A stretch of DNA of 64,000 bases from Betaproteobacteria bacterium. GTDB lineage: Bacteria > Pseudomonadota > Gammaproteobacteria > Burkholderiales > Burkholderiaceae_C. Every line of letters begins with the position of its first letter. Position 1 is the first letter of the stretch. The stretch covers positions 434,001 through 498,000 of the forward strand of contig JADIZZ010000003.1 of NCBI GenBank assembly GCA_016704535.1, in the 5' to 3' direction. The translations under genes were made by a program, and so were the position numbers. Below, piece after piece: positions 56,971 through 64,000 of the stretch. A model generated the notes under the pieces. That model saw only the letters and a program-made list of their open reading frames with translations. It made no database searches and had not been told where the DNA came from.

Positions 56971-59384
56971 ACCAGACCGCCGGCGCGGCCGTGAAGGGTT
57001 GCGAGCGCCTGGCGCGCTTCGAGCTGCAGCGCGAGCTGGGCCGAGGCGCGCAGGCGCGCGTCTGGCTGGCCCACGACCCGCGGCTGGACCGCGAGGTGGC
57101 GCTGAAGCTGTTGGACCCCAATGCCGACGCCACCGCGGTCAGCGAGTGGCTGCACGAGGCACGCGCTGTCAGCCGGCTGAGCCACCCGAACATCGTTCCG
57201 GTGTTCGAGGCCGACGAACACGACGGCCAGCCCTACCTCGTCTTCGAGTATGTCGAAGGGCCGACACTGTCGCAGGCGCGGCGCGGCAAGCCGGCCATGC
57301 CGGCGCGCGAGGCCGTGGAACTGATGCTGGGCGTGCTGGACGCGCTCGCCGCCGCGCACGAGATGGGCATCGTGCACCGCGACCTGAAGCCATCGAACAT
57401 CCTGCTCGGGCGCGACGGCCGCGCCCGCGTGATGGACTTCGGCATCGCCGCGCGCGTGGCCCCGCCCGACCGCAGGCGTGGCGCAGCCCCGGCCGACGTG
57501 GGCGACGGCCGCATCATGGGCACGCCCGGCTACATCTCGCCCGAGGCGGCACGCGGCGAAGCGCCGGTGCCTGCGATGGACGTCTTCGCCGCTGGCGTGC
57601 TGCTGGGCGAACTGCTGGCCGGCGCGCCGCTGATGCGCGAGACCGACCCCTACCGTGCCGTCGAACGCGTGCAGCGCGAGGACATGGTGCTGCCGGCCGG
57701 CGCCAAGGTTGACGCCACCTTGCGCGGCGTGGTGCAGCGCGCGCTGACACGCGACATCGCCTCGCGCTACGACAGTGCGCGCTCGATGCACACTGCGCTG
57801 CTGGCCTGGCTGAACCCCGGCGTCGCCGCCGACCCCGACGCAGGCAGCAGCCACGCCACGCTCGAGTTCCTGCTGCGGCGCATGCGCCACAAGACCGACT
57901 TCCCGGCGTTGTCATCGAGCATCGTGCGCATCCAGCGCGTGGCCGCGTCCGAGACCGAGAGCCTGAAGAAGCTCTCCGACGAGATCCTCAAGGACGTGGC
58001 GCTCACCAACAAGCTGCTGCGCATGGTGAACACGGCGCACTTCACCTCGGTGGCCGGCGAAGGCATAGGCACGGTATCGCGGGCGGTGGCGCTGGTGGGT
58101 TTTGCCGGCATCCGCAACATGGCCCTTTCGGTGGTGCTGCTGGAGCACATGCACGACAAGGCCCATGCCGCGGTCCTGAAGGAAGAGTTCTTGCGAGCGC
58201 TGATGGCAGGCACGCTGGCAGATGGGCTGACGGGCATCGCGCGCGAAGGGGAGGAAGCCTTCCTGGGTGCGATGTTCCAGAACCTGGGCCGCCTGCTCAC
58301 CGAGTGCTATCTGCCCGAGGAAGCGGTTCAGATCCGTCAGGCGCTGGGCGCCGACCACACCTCGCCGAGCGCGGTGCCGCTGCGCGAGGCGGCCGCCAAG
58401 CGTGTGCTGGGCCTGAGCCTGGACGAATTGGGCTGCGGCGTGGCCAAGGCCTGGGGCCTGCCCGACAGCCTGCAGCGCGCCTTGCGGCAGCCCGACGGCG
58501 AAACACCGACACGCGCCGTCGAGCGCGGCCCCGAACGTCTGCGCTGGCTGGCGCGCAGCGCCAACGCCGTGGCGGATGCCATGCTCAGCAGCGACGGCGA
58601 GGTGCAGGCCGCCGCGGTGCAGCGGGTGGCGGAGCTCTACGCGCCGGCGCTGGGCCTGCAGGTTCGCGACATCGTCTCGGCCTCCTACACCACGCGCGGC
58701 CACGTCAAGGAATTGGCGCAGGCCATGGGCGTGCACGTCGCCGCCGGCGCGCCGGCGCGGCGCCTGCTGGAAGCCACGCAGGTGATGGACGCCGGCCTCA
58801 CCGGCGCCGGCAGCGTGGTCGACCCCATCGACATGGCCACGCTGATGCTGCCGGCCGCCGCCAGTCCGGCCCACGGCGCGATGCTGCAGGCGCTGGATGA
58901 GGTGCGCATGGCGGTGGCCGGCAACTCGATGCGTCTGAGCGAGGTGCTGCCCAAGGTGCTGAACACGATGTACGAGGCGATGGACTTCCGCCGCGTCGTG
59001 CTGTGCCTGCGCGAACCCGGGCACGCTCGCCTCATCGGCCGTGTCGGCCTGGGGCAGGGCGCCGTGGAGGTGCGGGCGGCCTTCAGCATCCAGCCCGACA
59101 TGCGCGCGGCAGCCGACCTGTTCGCGTTCCTGTGCGCCAAGGGCGCCGACCTGATGGTCAGCGACGCCCGCACCGTGGCGGCGCGCTTGCCCGCCTGGTA
59201 TCGGCAGCAGGTTAACGCACCGACCTTCCTGCTGCTGCCGCTGATGCTCAAGGGCCAGCCCATCGGCCTGATCTACGCCGACAAGGCGGTGGCCGGCAGC
59301 ATCGTGCTGGGCGAGGGCGAACTGGGACTGCTGCGCGCGCTGCGCGACCAGGCGGCGCTGGCTTTCGCGAAAGGCCAAGCCTGA
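56967..59384 (+). CDS. Serine/threonine kinase-HDOD-GAF signalling protein
   Basis: 805 residues. The N-terminal kinase (about 18-285) keeps the active residues: Gly loop GRGAQARVW, K47 in VALKLLD, D139 and N144 in HRDLKPSNIL, and D157 in DFG. An HDOD domain follows (about 298-500; LSSSIVRIQRVAASETESLKKLSDEILKDVALTNKLLRMVN is its first helices), then a linker and a GAF-like domain (about 640-800) ending in ALRDQAALAFAKGQ. It appears to be a soluble sensor kinase. Its gene is coupled to the pseudokinase gene by an ATGA overlap. Confidence 0.88.
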   Translation: MNQTAGAAVKGCERLARFELQRELGRGAQARVWLAHDPRLDREVALKLLDPNADATAVSEWLHEARAVSRLSHPNIVPVFEADEHDGQPYLVFEYVEGPTLSQARRGKPAMPAREAVELMLGVLDALAAAHEMGIVHRDLKPSNILLGRDGRARVMDFGIAARVAPPDRRRGAAPADVGDGRIMGTPGYISPEAARGEAPVPAMDVFAAGVLLGELLAGAPLMRETDPYRAVERVQREDMVLPAGAKVDATLRGVVQRALTRDIASRYDSARSMHTALLAWLNPGVAADPDAGSSHATLEFLLRRMRHKTDFPALSSSIVRIQRVAASETESLKKLSDEILKDVALTNKLLRMVNTAHFTSVAGEGIGTVSRAVALVGFAGIRNMALSVVLLEHMHDKAHAAVLKEEFLRALMAGTLADGLTGIAREGEEAFLGAMFQNLGRLLTECYLPEEAVQIRQALGADHTSPSAVPLREAAAKRVLGLSLDELGCGVAKAWGLPDSLQRALRQPDGETPTRAVERGPERLRWLARSANAVADAMLSSDGEVQAAAVQRVAELYAPALGLQVRDIVSASYTTRGHVKELAQAMGVHVAAGAPARRLLEATQVMDAGLTGAGSVVDPIDMATLMLPAAASPAHGAMLQALDEVRMAVAGNSMRLSEVLPKVLNTMYEAMDFRRVVLCLREPGHARLIGRVGLGQGAVEVRAAFSIQPDMRAAADLFAFLCAKGADLMVSDARTVAARLPAWYRQQVNAPTFLLLPLMLKGQPIGLIYADKAVAGSIVLGEGELGLLRALRDQAALAFAKGQA

Positions 59385-59404
59385 CGAGGGGCGGCGAGGG
59401 TGCA

Positions 59405-61675
59405 TCAGCCCAGCGCGGATGCGCGCGACACCCAGACCGCCAGGTCACCCGTCAGGTTGCGCACGCGATCGCCCAGGTGCAGTGCGATGTTGCGCATCAG
59501 CTTCGCGGCGAGCTGCGGGTGAGACTGCAGCAGCCGATCGAACGCCTCGGCCGACATCGCCAGCGCGGTCACGTCGCTTTCGGCCACGGCATCGGCCGAA
59601 CGCCTCTCCTGCGCCAGGACGGACAGTTCGCCGACGATGACCCCCGGTGCAAACGACGCGAGTCGGCGCCGCGTGCCGGGCAGGCGCAGGCCGATCTCGC
59701 CCCGCAGGGACAGGTACCAGGCATCGCCGGGGTCGCCGGCGCGGAAGAGCAGATCGCCGCGGGCGAAGAAGCAGGGCGTCATCGCCGACCGCAGCAACGC
59801 GAGTTCCTCGGCATCCAGGCCACGCGCCACCATGGTCTCGGCCAGGCCGAGCACGCCGTCGTCGCGCTCCACGTGGAGGCGGTGCAAGAGTGCGTCCTCG
59901 GCCAGTTCCAGCGCGCGGTCGGCGCTGTCGTCGAAACACAGTTCAGCGCTGCCGGAATCGTGCGCGAACGACTCCATCAGCCCGCGCCGCGGGTCGTGCG
60001 CGCCCCACTCGGCGAACACGAGCCGCCGGCCGGCCGCCTTCCACTCGGCCGCGGTCTCGCACAGGATGCGCGCGGCGGTGACGTCGATCTCGCCGACCTG
60101 GTGCAGATCCAGGATCACCGTGTCGGCGTCGGCACTCAGGACCGCGAGGCGCTCGCGCAACGCATCGGCGGTGCCAAAGAACAGGGCCCCCTGCAGTTCG
60201 AGCACGACGATGGCACCGCCCTGCGCCCGCAGCGCGGCCGCCAAGGCCGGCGCGCGCGTCTTGCGCGAATGCCGAAGGTTGCCGCGCCAGGCGGTGCGTA
60301 CCACGTCGCGCAGGTTCGCGCGCACGAACATCAGAACCGCGCACGACGCACCGATCAGCACCGCCGGCCCCAGCCCCAGCGCCAGCGCCGCCACCGTCAC
60401 CGCCACGGTGACAGCCCAGTTCGCCGCGAGCAGGTGCCAGCGCAGGTGTTGAGCCGCTGCCACCGGCTGGCGACCGAAACGGCTGCGCCAGACCTCCAGC
60501 GGCGTCTTCCACAGCGTGGCCGACACCATCGACAGGCCCAGGAACACCAGCACGCCGCCCACCGCGCTCGCGGGTAGCAGGCCCAGCAGCACGGGTGCGG
60601 CCAGCAGCACTGCCAGCAGCGCGGCGGCGTAGAACAGCACGATGTGGCGCTGCTCGGGCCGTTGCATCACCAGGCCCACCGAGGCCGGGATCGACGGCGA
60701 CGCGGGCAGGCCGCCGACGGCGGCCGAGACGAGGTTCGCGCAGCCTTGCACCACGAGTTCGCGGTCAGCATTGCGGCGGGTGCCAAGGCGGCCGTCGACG
60801 ATCGACGCGGCCAGCAGTGTGTCCAGGCTGGCGATCACGGCGGTCGTCAGCGCATAGGCTCCCAACAGCACCCAGACCGCGGGCTGCGCGAGCGCGGCCT
60901 GCGCGGCGCGCCACGCGTCCACGCCGCCGAACCAGTCGGCAGGCAGGGCGGGCACGTCCACGCGCGGTCCGAGGCCCGCGCCCCAGCCGGCCGCAGCCAG
61001 GGTATGGTGCAGCAGCGTCGCAGCGGCGAGCCCGGCGATGATCGGCGGCAGCTTCCAGTGTTTCCAGGCGGCCAGCGCAGCGACCGCCAGCGCCGTGGCA
61101 CCGACCAGCGTGCCTGCGGGCAGCGGCATTTGGCCCGCACCGTTCGCGCCGAAGGTGTGTCCCGTGAACGCTGGCCAAGCACCGGTCACGAGCAAGAGGC
61201 CCACGCCGGTGGACAAGCCCACCCGCACCGGGTAAGGCGTGAACTTGACCAGGCCGCCAACCCGCAGCAGCCCGAGCAGCATTTGCAGCAGACCTGCGGC
61301 GACGATGCCCAGGGTTACCAGCAGCAGCACGCCGAGGCCGGCCGCTGAGCCAGCGCCGCTGGGAAGATGCGGCAACAGCGCCGCCACCAGCCCAGCCGTC
61401 AGCAGCGCGAGCGCCGCGCCTGCGTCGAGGGCCAGCCGCCCGCCGCCGAGCAGCGACGCCGTGGCGCTGGCCAATGCCGCGCCCAGCAGCGCCAGACCCA
61501 TCGCCAGTGGACCGAAGGCCGCACCCAGTGGCGCCATCGCCATCAGGCCGTAGGCGGCGTTTTCGGGCGCATGCGCGGCGGTGCTGGAGAGGGCTGCGAC
61601 CACGGACGAGAAGGCGCTTCGCCAGCCACGAAGGGTCTGGACAGCGGGGGATTCGTCTGACAGTGCTGGAGGCAT
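59405..61675 (-). CDS. SulP anion transporter with STAS and cyclic-nucleotide-binding domains
   Basis: 756 residues. A SulP membrane domain with ten or more helices (about 20-430) is followed by a STAS domain (about 455-575; VVLELQGALFFGTADALRERL, DLHQVGEIDVTAARIL). A C-terminal cyclic-nucleotide-binding fold comes last (about 615-745; FFARGDLLFRAGDPGDAWYLSLRGEIGLRL, APGVIVGELSVLAQERRSADAVAESD). The fusion suggests that anion uptake (sulfate, bicarbonate or similar) is controlled by a nucleotide or by a related effector. Phosphate-cassette residues look incomplete, so cAMP binding is not assured. Confidence 0.88.
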   Translation of the reverse strand: MPPALSDESPAVQTLRGWRSAFSSVVAALSSTAAHAPENAAYGLMAMAPLGAAFGPLAMGLALLGAALASATASLLGGGRLALDAGAALALLTAGLVAALLPHLPSGAGSAAGLGVLLLVTLGIVAAGLLQMLLGLLRVGGLVKFTPYPVRVGLSTGVGLLLVTGAWPAFTGHTFGANGAGQMPLPAGTLVGATALAVAALAAWKHWKLPPIIAGLAAATLLHHTLAAAGWGAGLGPRVDVPALPADWFGGVDAWRAAQAALAQPAVWVLLGAYALTTAVIASLDTLLAASIVDGRLGTRRNADRELVVQGCANLVSAAVGGLPASPSIPASVGLVMQRPEQRHIVLFYAAALLAVLLAAPVLLGLLPASAVGGVLVFLGLSMVSATLWKTPLEVWRSRFGRQPVAAAQHLRWHLLAANWAVTVAVTVAALALGLGPAVLIGASCAVLMFVRANLRDVVRTAWRGNLRHSRKTRAPALAAALRAQGGAIVVLELQGALFFGTADALRERLAVLSADADTVILDLHQVGEIDVTAARILCETAAEWKAAGRRLVFAEWGAHDPRRGLMESFAHDSGSAELCFDDSADRALELAEDALLHRLHVERDDGVLGLAETMVARGLDAEELALLRSAMTPCFFARGDLLFRAGDPGDAWYLSLRGEIGLRLPGTRRRLASFAPGVIVGELSVLAQERRSADAVAESDVTALAMSAEAFDRLLQSHPQLAAKLMRNIALHLGDRVRNLTGDLAVWVSRASALG

Positions 61676-61983
61676 CGGGGGATTCGGCAGCGCTGCCCCG
61701 CAGCCGCGCCGTCGGAGGCGGCGCCAGAGCGGCGGGAGGGCCGGGAAGTCTACGCAAGCTTCGCGCCACTGCGCGCTACGGTCAGCCCGGTGAGCGGCAG
61801 GTCGACCCGACCGCAGGCGGAGGCATGTCCGCCGCTAGATCAGCCAATCGGCTCTATCGGTCAAGTGACGCAAGCTCAACGCCCGGGGTCCGGCAGTACT
61901 CGACAGACTGAAGTGACACAGTCGGAGTTCTTGCCGTCTCAAACAAGCCTAAGAGCTTGTCGTCATTGAGATTTTCTCGGCGA
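61676..61983. other. Spacer between the SulP gene and the SRP RNA
   Basis: About 308 bases without a convincing gene. It holds only a weak hairpin, CAAGC-TCTTAG-GCTTG followed by TTT on the minus strand (61944-61959), which may end the SRP RNA transcript. Composition is less GC-rich than the flanking genes between 61840 and 61985. Confidence 0.5.
61944..61959 (-). terminator. Weak terminator-like hairpin downstream of the SRP RNA
   Basis: On the minus strand CAAGC-TCTTAG-GCTTG is followed by TTTGAG, 25 bases beyond the 3' end of the RNA. A 5-bp stem is weak, so this is tentative. Confidence 0.3.
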
Positions 61984-61984
61984 G

Positions 61985-62083
61985 GGTGCCGAGCCTTACC
62001 CCCGGCACTGGTTGCAACGCTAAGGGCTGCTTGGTTCCCCACCTGACCCGGTTGGGCGCGCTTCCATGCGGGGAGGCCCGGCA
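61985..62083 (-). ncRNA. ffs: Signal recognition particle RNA (4.5S)
   Basis: About 99 bases. The 5' end TGCCGGGCCT pairs with the 3' end AGGCTCGGCA, forming one long hairpin. The Ffh-binding region GTCAGGT ... AAGCAGCC is present with a GGAA tetraloop. The two pairs closing the loop are GG/CC rather than the E. coli CC/GG, a compensated change. A -10-like TAGAAT (62090-62095, minus strand) lies 6 bases before the 5' end. It guides Ffh to ribosomes making membrane proteins. Confidence 0.9.
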
Positions 62084-62089
62084 CTTTGC

Positions 62090-62095
62090 ATTCTA
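62090..62095 (-). promoter_or_regulatory. ffs: -10 element TAGAAT of ffs
   Basis: TAGAAT on the minus strand, ending 6 bases before the predicted 5' end of the SRP RNA. A -35 match is poor. It lies in the short spacer after purM, so the RNA probably has its own promoter. Confidence 0.45.
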
Positions 62096-62121
62096 AGCGA
62101 GCCCGATCGCCCGCCTGGTGC

Positions 62122-63249
62122 TCAGCGCAACTGCAGTGATTCGCCGCTGAAGTGCACGCCCAGCGGTTCGATGTGCAGCGCCTTCGGCCCGGCCTCGACG
62201 CGACCGGCGTTCCAGGCGGCAATGCCACAGGCGCGAGCCACCTCCACCGTGCGCGCGGCATTCTCGGCGGCGACGAAGAGCGCGAAGCCGGCGCCCATGT
62301 TCAGCGTGCCATAGGCCTCGGCGGCGTCGTGACCGGCCTGTTCGGCGATGAAACGCAGCACCGGCGGCACCGGCGGCACGGTGTGCACGCGGTAGCTCAG
62401 AGCCTTGGGGTGGCGCAGCAGCTTGCGCCAGCCGTGCCCGGTGATGTTGGCGGCGTAGTGCACGCCGATGCCGGCGGCCCACAGCGCTTCGGTCACAGGC
62501 GAATAGAGCATGGTCGGGGCCAGCAGCGCCTCGCCATAACCCAGGCCGGGCTCGATCTCCGTCAGGTAGCCCTGCGGCAGGCGTTCGGCCAGCTTGCGCG
62601 CCAGGCTCAGGCCGTTGGCGTGGATGCCGCTGCTGGCCAGCAGCACGATGACGTCGCCAGGGGCCAGCGCTTCGCCCAGGCTCAGCCGCTGCTTCGGGTT
62701 GACGAGACCGGTGCACGAGGCGGCCAGGTCGATGCGCCCGTTTTCGACGATGCCGGCCAGCGCTGGCGTCTCGCCGCCGCCCCAAGCCACCTTGCAGATG
62801 TCGCAGGCGGCCTTCCAGCCCTCGACCAGCGCCAGCGAACGCTGGGCGTCGCCGAACCATTCGCTGCCACCGGCAGCCCAGTAGGCCTGCACCACCAGCG
62901 GCGTGGCACCGACGGTGATGAGGTCATTGACGGCCATCGCGATAGTGTCCTGCGCGATGCCGGCGAAATAGCTGCGGCCGGTCAGGCGCTGCATCTCGTC
63001 GGCCACCATGGTCTTGGTGCCCAGGCACTCGACGATGCTGGCGATGAAGAACGGGCCGACATCGACGACGTAGGCCGACTCGCCGCGCGAGGCCGCGACT
63101 TCCGTGAAACCGTGGCCCGCCAGGTGCGTTGCCGTGGCCGCGGCGGCTCGCTGCGCGGCCACCTTCAGCGGGTCGATGAGGTCGTACTGGACACCCGCCT
63201 GCTCGTAGGTCATCGGCACGGTCGGAGGGGATGGGGCGGGATGGCTCAT
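62122..63249 (-). CDS. purM: Phosphoribosylformylglycinamidine cyclo-ligase
   Basis: 375 residues, near the usual 345-355. The N-terminus YEQAGVQYDLIDPLK, a glycine-rich ATP-binding AMAVNDLITVGATPL (about 103-117), GGGETPAL (about 157), NGRIDLAASCTGLV, and LASSGIHANGLSL (about 205) are the PurM blocks. It catalyses the fifth step of purine synthesis. The start is predicted leaderless: GATAAT ends 6 bases before the ATG on the minus strand. Divergent from dnaX across 42 bases. Confidence 0.95.
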   Translation of the reverse strand: MSHPAPSPPTVPMTYEQAGVQYDLIDPLKVAAQRAAAATATHLAGHGFTEVAASRGESAYVVDVGPFFIASIVECLGTKTMVADEMQRLTGRSYFAGIAQDTIAMAVNDLITVGATPLVVQAYWAAGGSEWFGDAQRSLALVEGWKAACDICKVAWGGGETPALAGIVENGRIDLAASCTGLVNPKQRLSLGEALAPGDVIVLLASSGIHANGLSLARKLAERLPQGYLTEIEPGLGYGEALLAPTMLYSPVTEALWAAGIGVHYAANITGHGWRKLLRHPKALSYRVHTVPPVPPVLRFIAEQAGHDAAEAYGTLNMGAGFALFVAAENAARTVEVARACGIAAWNAGRVEAGPKALHIEPLGVHFSGESLQLR

Positions 63250-63254
63250 GGAAG

Positions 63255-63283
63255 GATTATCCCCGGGGGCCGCCGCCTAGAAT
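63255..63283. promoter_or_regulatory. Divergent promoters of purM and dnaX
   Basis: GATAAT on the minus strand (63255-63260) serves purM and TAGAAT on the plus strand (63278-63283) serves dnaX. Both sit 6-8 bases before the start codons, so both RNAs may be leaderless or carry one or two bases of leader. Confidence 0.4.
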
Positions 63284-63291
63284 CCGCAGCC

Positions 63292-64000
63292 ATGAGCTAT
63301 GTCGTCCTCGCCCGCAAGTACCGCCCGCGCAGCTTCGCGCAGATGGTGGGGCAGGAGCATGTCGTGCAGGCGCTGAGCAACGCGCTGACGCAGGGCCGAC
63401 TGCACCACGCCTACCTGTTCACCGGCACCCGCGGCATCGGCAAGACCACGGTCAGCCGCATCCTGGCCAAGAGCCTGAACTGCACCGGGCCCGACGGCAC
63501 CGGCGGCATCACCGCCGAACCCTGCGGCGTGTGCCAGGCCTGCACCGAGATCGACGCCGACCGCTACCTCGACTACATCGAGATGGACGCTGCCAGCAAT
63601 GGCGGAAAGGACGAGATCAAGGACCTCATCGAGCGCGCCGCCTACAAGCCCGGCATCGGCCGCTTCAAGGTCTTCATGATCGACGAGGCGCACCAACTCA
63701 GCAAGGACGCCTTCAACGCACTGCTGAAGACGCTGGAAGAGCCGCCCGAGTACCTGAAGTTCGTGCTGGCCACGACCGACCCCGAAAAGGTGCTGCCCAC
63801 GGTGCTTTCGCGTTGCCTGCAGTTCAACCTGCGCCCGATGGCGCCGCAGACGGTGCGTGAGCACCTGCAGCGGGTGCTCGAAGCCGAAGGCGTCGAGGCC
63901 GACGCCGGCGCGCTGCGCCTGCTGGGTCGCGCAGCGCGGGGCTCGATGCGCGACGGCCTGTCGCTCACCGACCAGGCCATTGCCTACGGCGGCGGCCGGC
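63292..64000 (+). CDS. dnaX: DNA polymerase III subunits gamma/tau, N-terminal part
   Basis: The gene runs off the window; 236 complete codons are visible. The N-terminus SYVVLARKYRPRSFAQMVGQEHV, Walker A TGTRGIGKTT (about 44-53), a four-Cys zinc site (C64, C78, C81, C84), MIDEAHQLS (Walker B), KTLEEPPEYLKFVLATTD and the sensor region VLSRCLQFNLRPM identify the clamp-loader ATPase. A small insertion (about residues 67-76) sits between C64 and C78. Whether tau and gamma forms are made by frameshifting cannot be judged, because the slippery region lies beyond the window. Confidence 0.95.
   Translation, partial: MSYVVLARKYRPRSFAQMVGQEHVVQALSNALTQGRLHHAYLFTGTRGIGKTTVSRILAKSLNCTGPDGTGGITAEPCGVCQACTEIDADRYLDYIEMDAASNGGKDEIKDLIERAAYKPGIGRFKVFMIDEAHQLSKDAFNALLKTLEEPPEYLKFVLATTDPEKVLPTVLSRCLQFNLRPMAPQTVREHLQRVLEAEGVEADAGALRLLGRAARGSMRDGLSLTDQAIAYGGGR

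Noticed and set aside
63231..63860. 209-residue plus-strand open frame at the right end
   Set aside because: It is a shadow of dnaX in another frame; the real gene starts at 63292 and leaves the window without a stop.

Overview
The window is about 64 kb of GC-rich chromosomal DNA from a betaproteobacterium, most likely a Burkholderiales in the broad Rubrivivax/Leptothrix/Ideonella neighbourhood. This is inferred from the Bug-type solute-binding protein, type B L31, the short SRP RNA, AddAB-type recombination genes and a respiratory nitrate reductase locus. No rRNA, tRNA, insertion sequence, phage or CRISPR was seen; genes are densely packed, often with 4-nt ATGA overlaps. All family assignments come from reading motifs, not from database searches.

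Layout. 1-4.4 kb: the 3' end of an acyl-CoA synthetase/GNAT gene, then a minus-strand set maoC - Bug - menB - menE, unusual because it implies menaquinone enzymes in a ubiquinone lineage. 4.6-11.65 kb: a small orphan gene, a LysR regulator, an adaptor/ATPase/two-permease ABC exporter and two orphan envelope genes. 11.65-28.4 kb: an anaerobic nitrate respiration island: narK1, narK2, narGHJI, a PpiC isomerase, a decayed carbonic anhydrase remnant, a hemerythrin, a convergent AmmeMemoRadiSam pair (radical SAM enzyme and Memo-AMMECR1 fusion) and narXL. The narK1 promoter region has an FNR-type dyad and a leader with three consecutive hairpins, the last touching the start codon.

28.4-49.2 kb is mostly housekeeping: surE-pcm-nlpD-rlmD, a Bax-inhibitor membrane protein, a GlcG/HbpS protein, carA-carB (read here as one uninterrupted ORF), greA, a DUF4149 protein, yhbY divergent from rlmE, ftsH-folP-glmM, a GT39-like membrane protein, rpmE2, rho and trxA. 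49.2-64 kb: an AddB/AddA-like nuclease-helicase pair, an overlapping pseudokinase-HDOD / kinase-HDOD-GAF pair, a SulP transporter with STAS and cyclic-nucleotide-binding domains, the 4.5S SRP RNA, purM and the 5' part of dnaX.

How it fits together. NarK1/NarK2 import nitrate and exchange nitrite, NarGHI reduces nitrate with quinol electrons (possibly menaquinol made with MenB/MenE), NarJ and perhaps PpiC assist maturation, and NarX/NarL with an FNR-type factor would control expression. The most interesting items are the carA-carB join, the AmmeMemoRadiSam-hemerythrin block embedded in the nar island, the structured narK leader, the kinase/pseudokinase HDOD pair and the greA leader hairpin.
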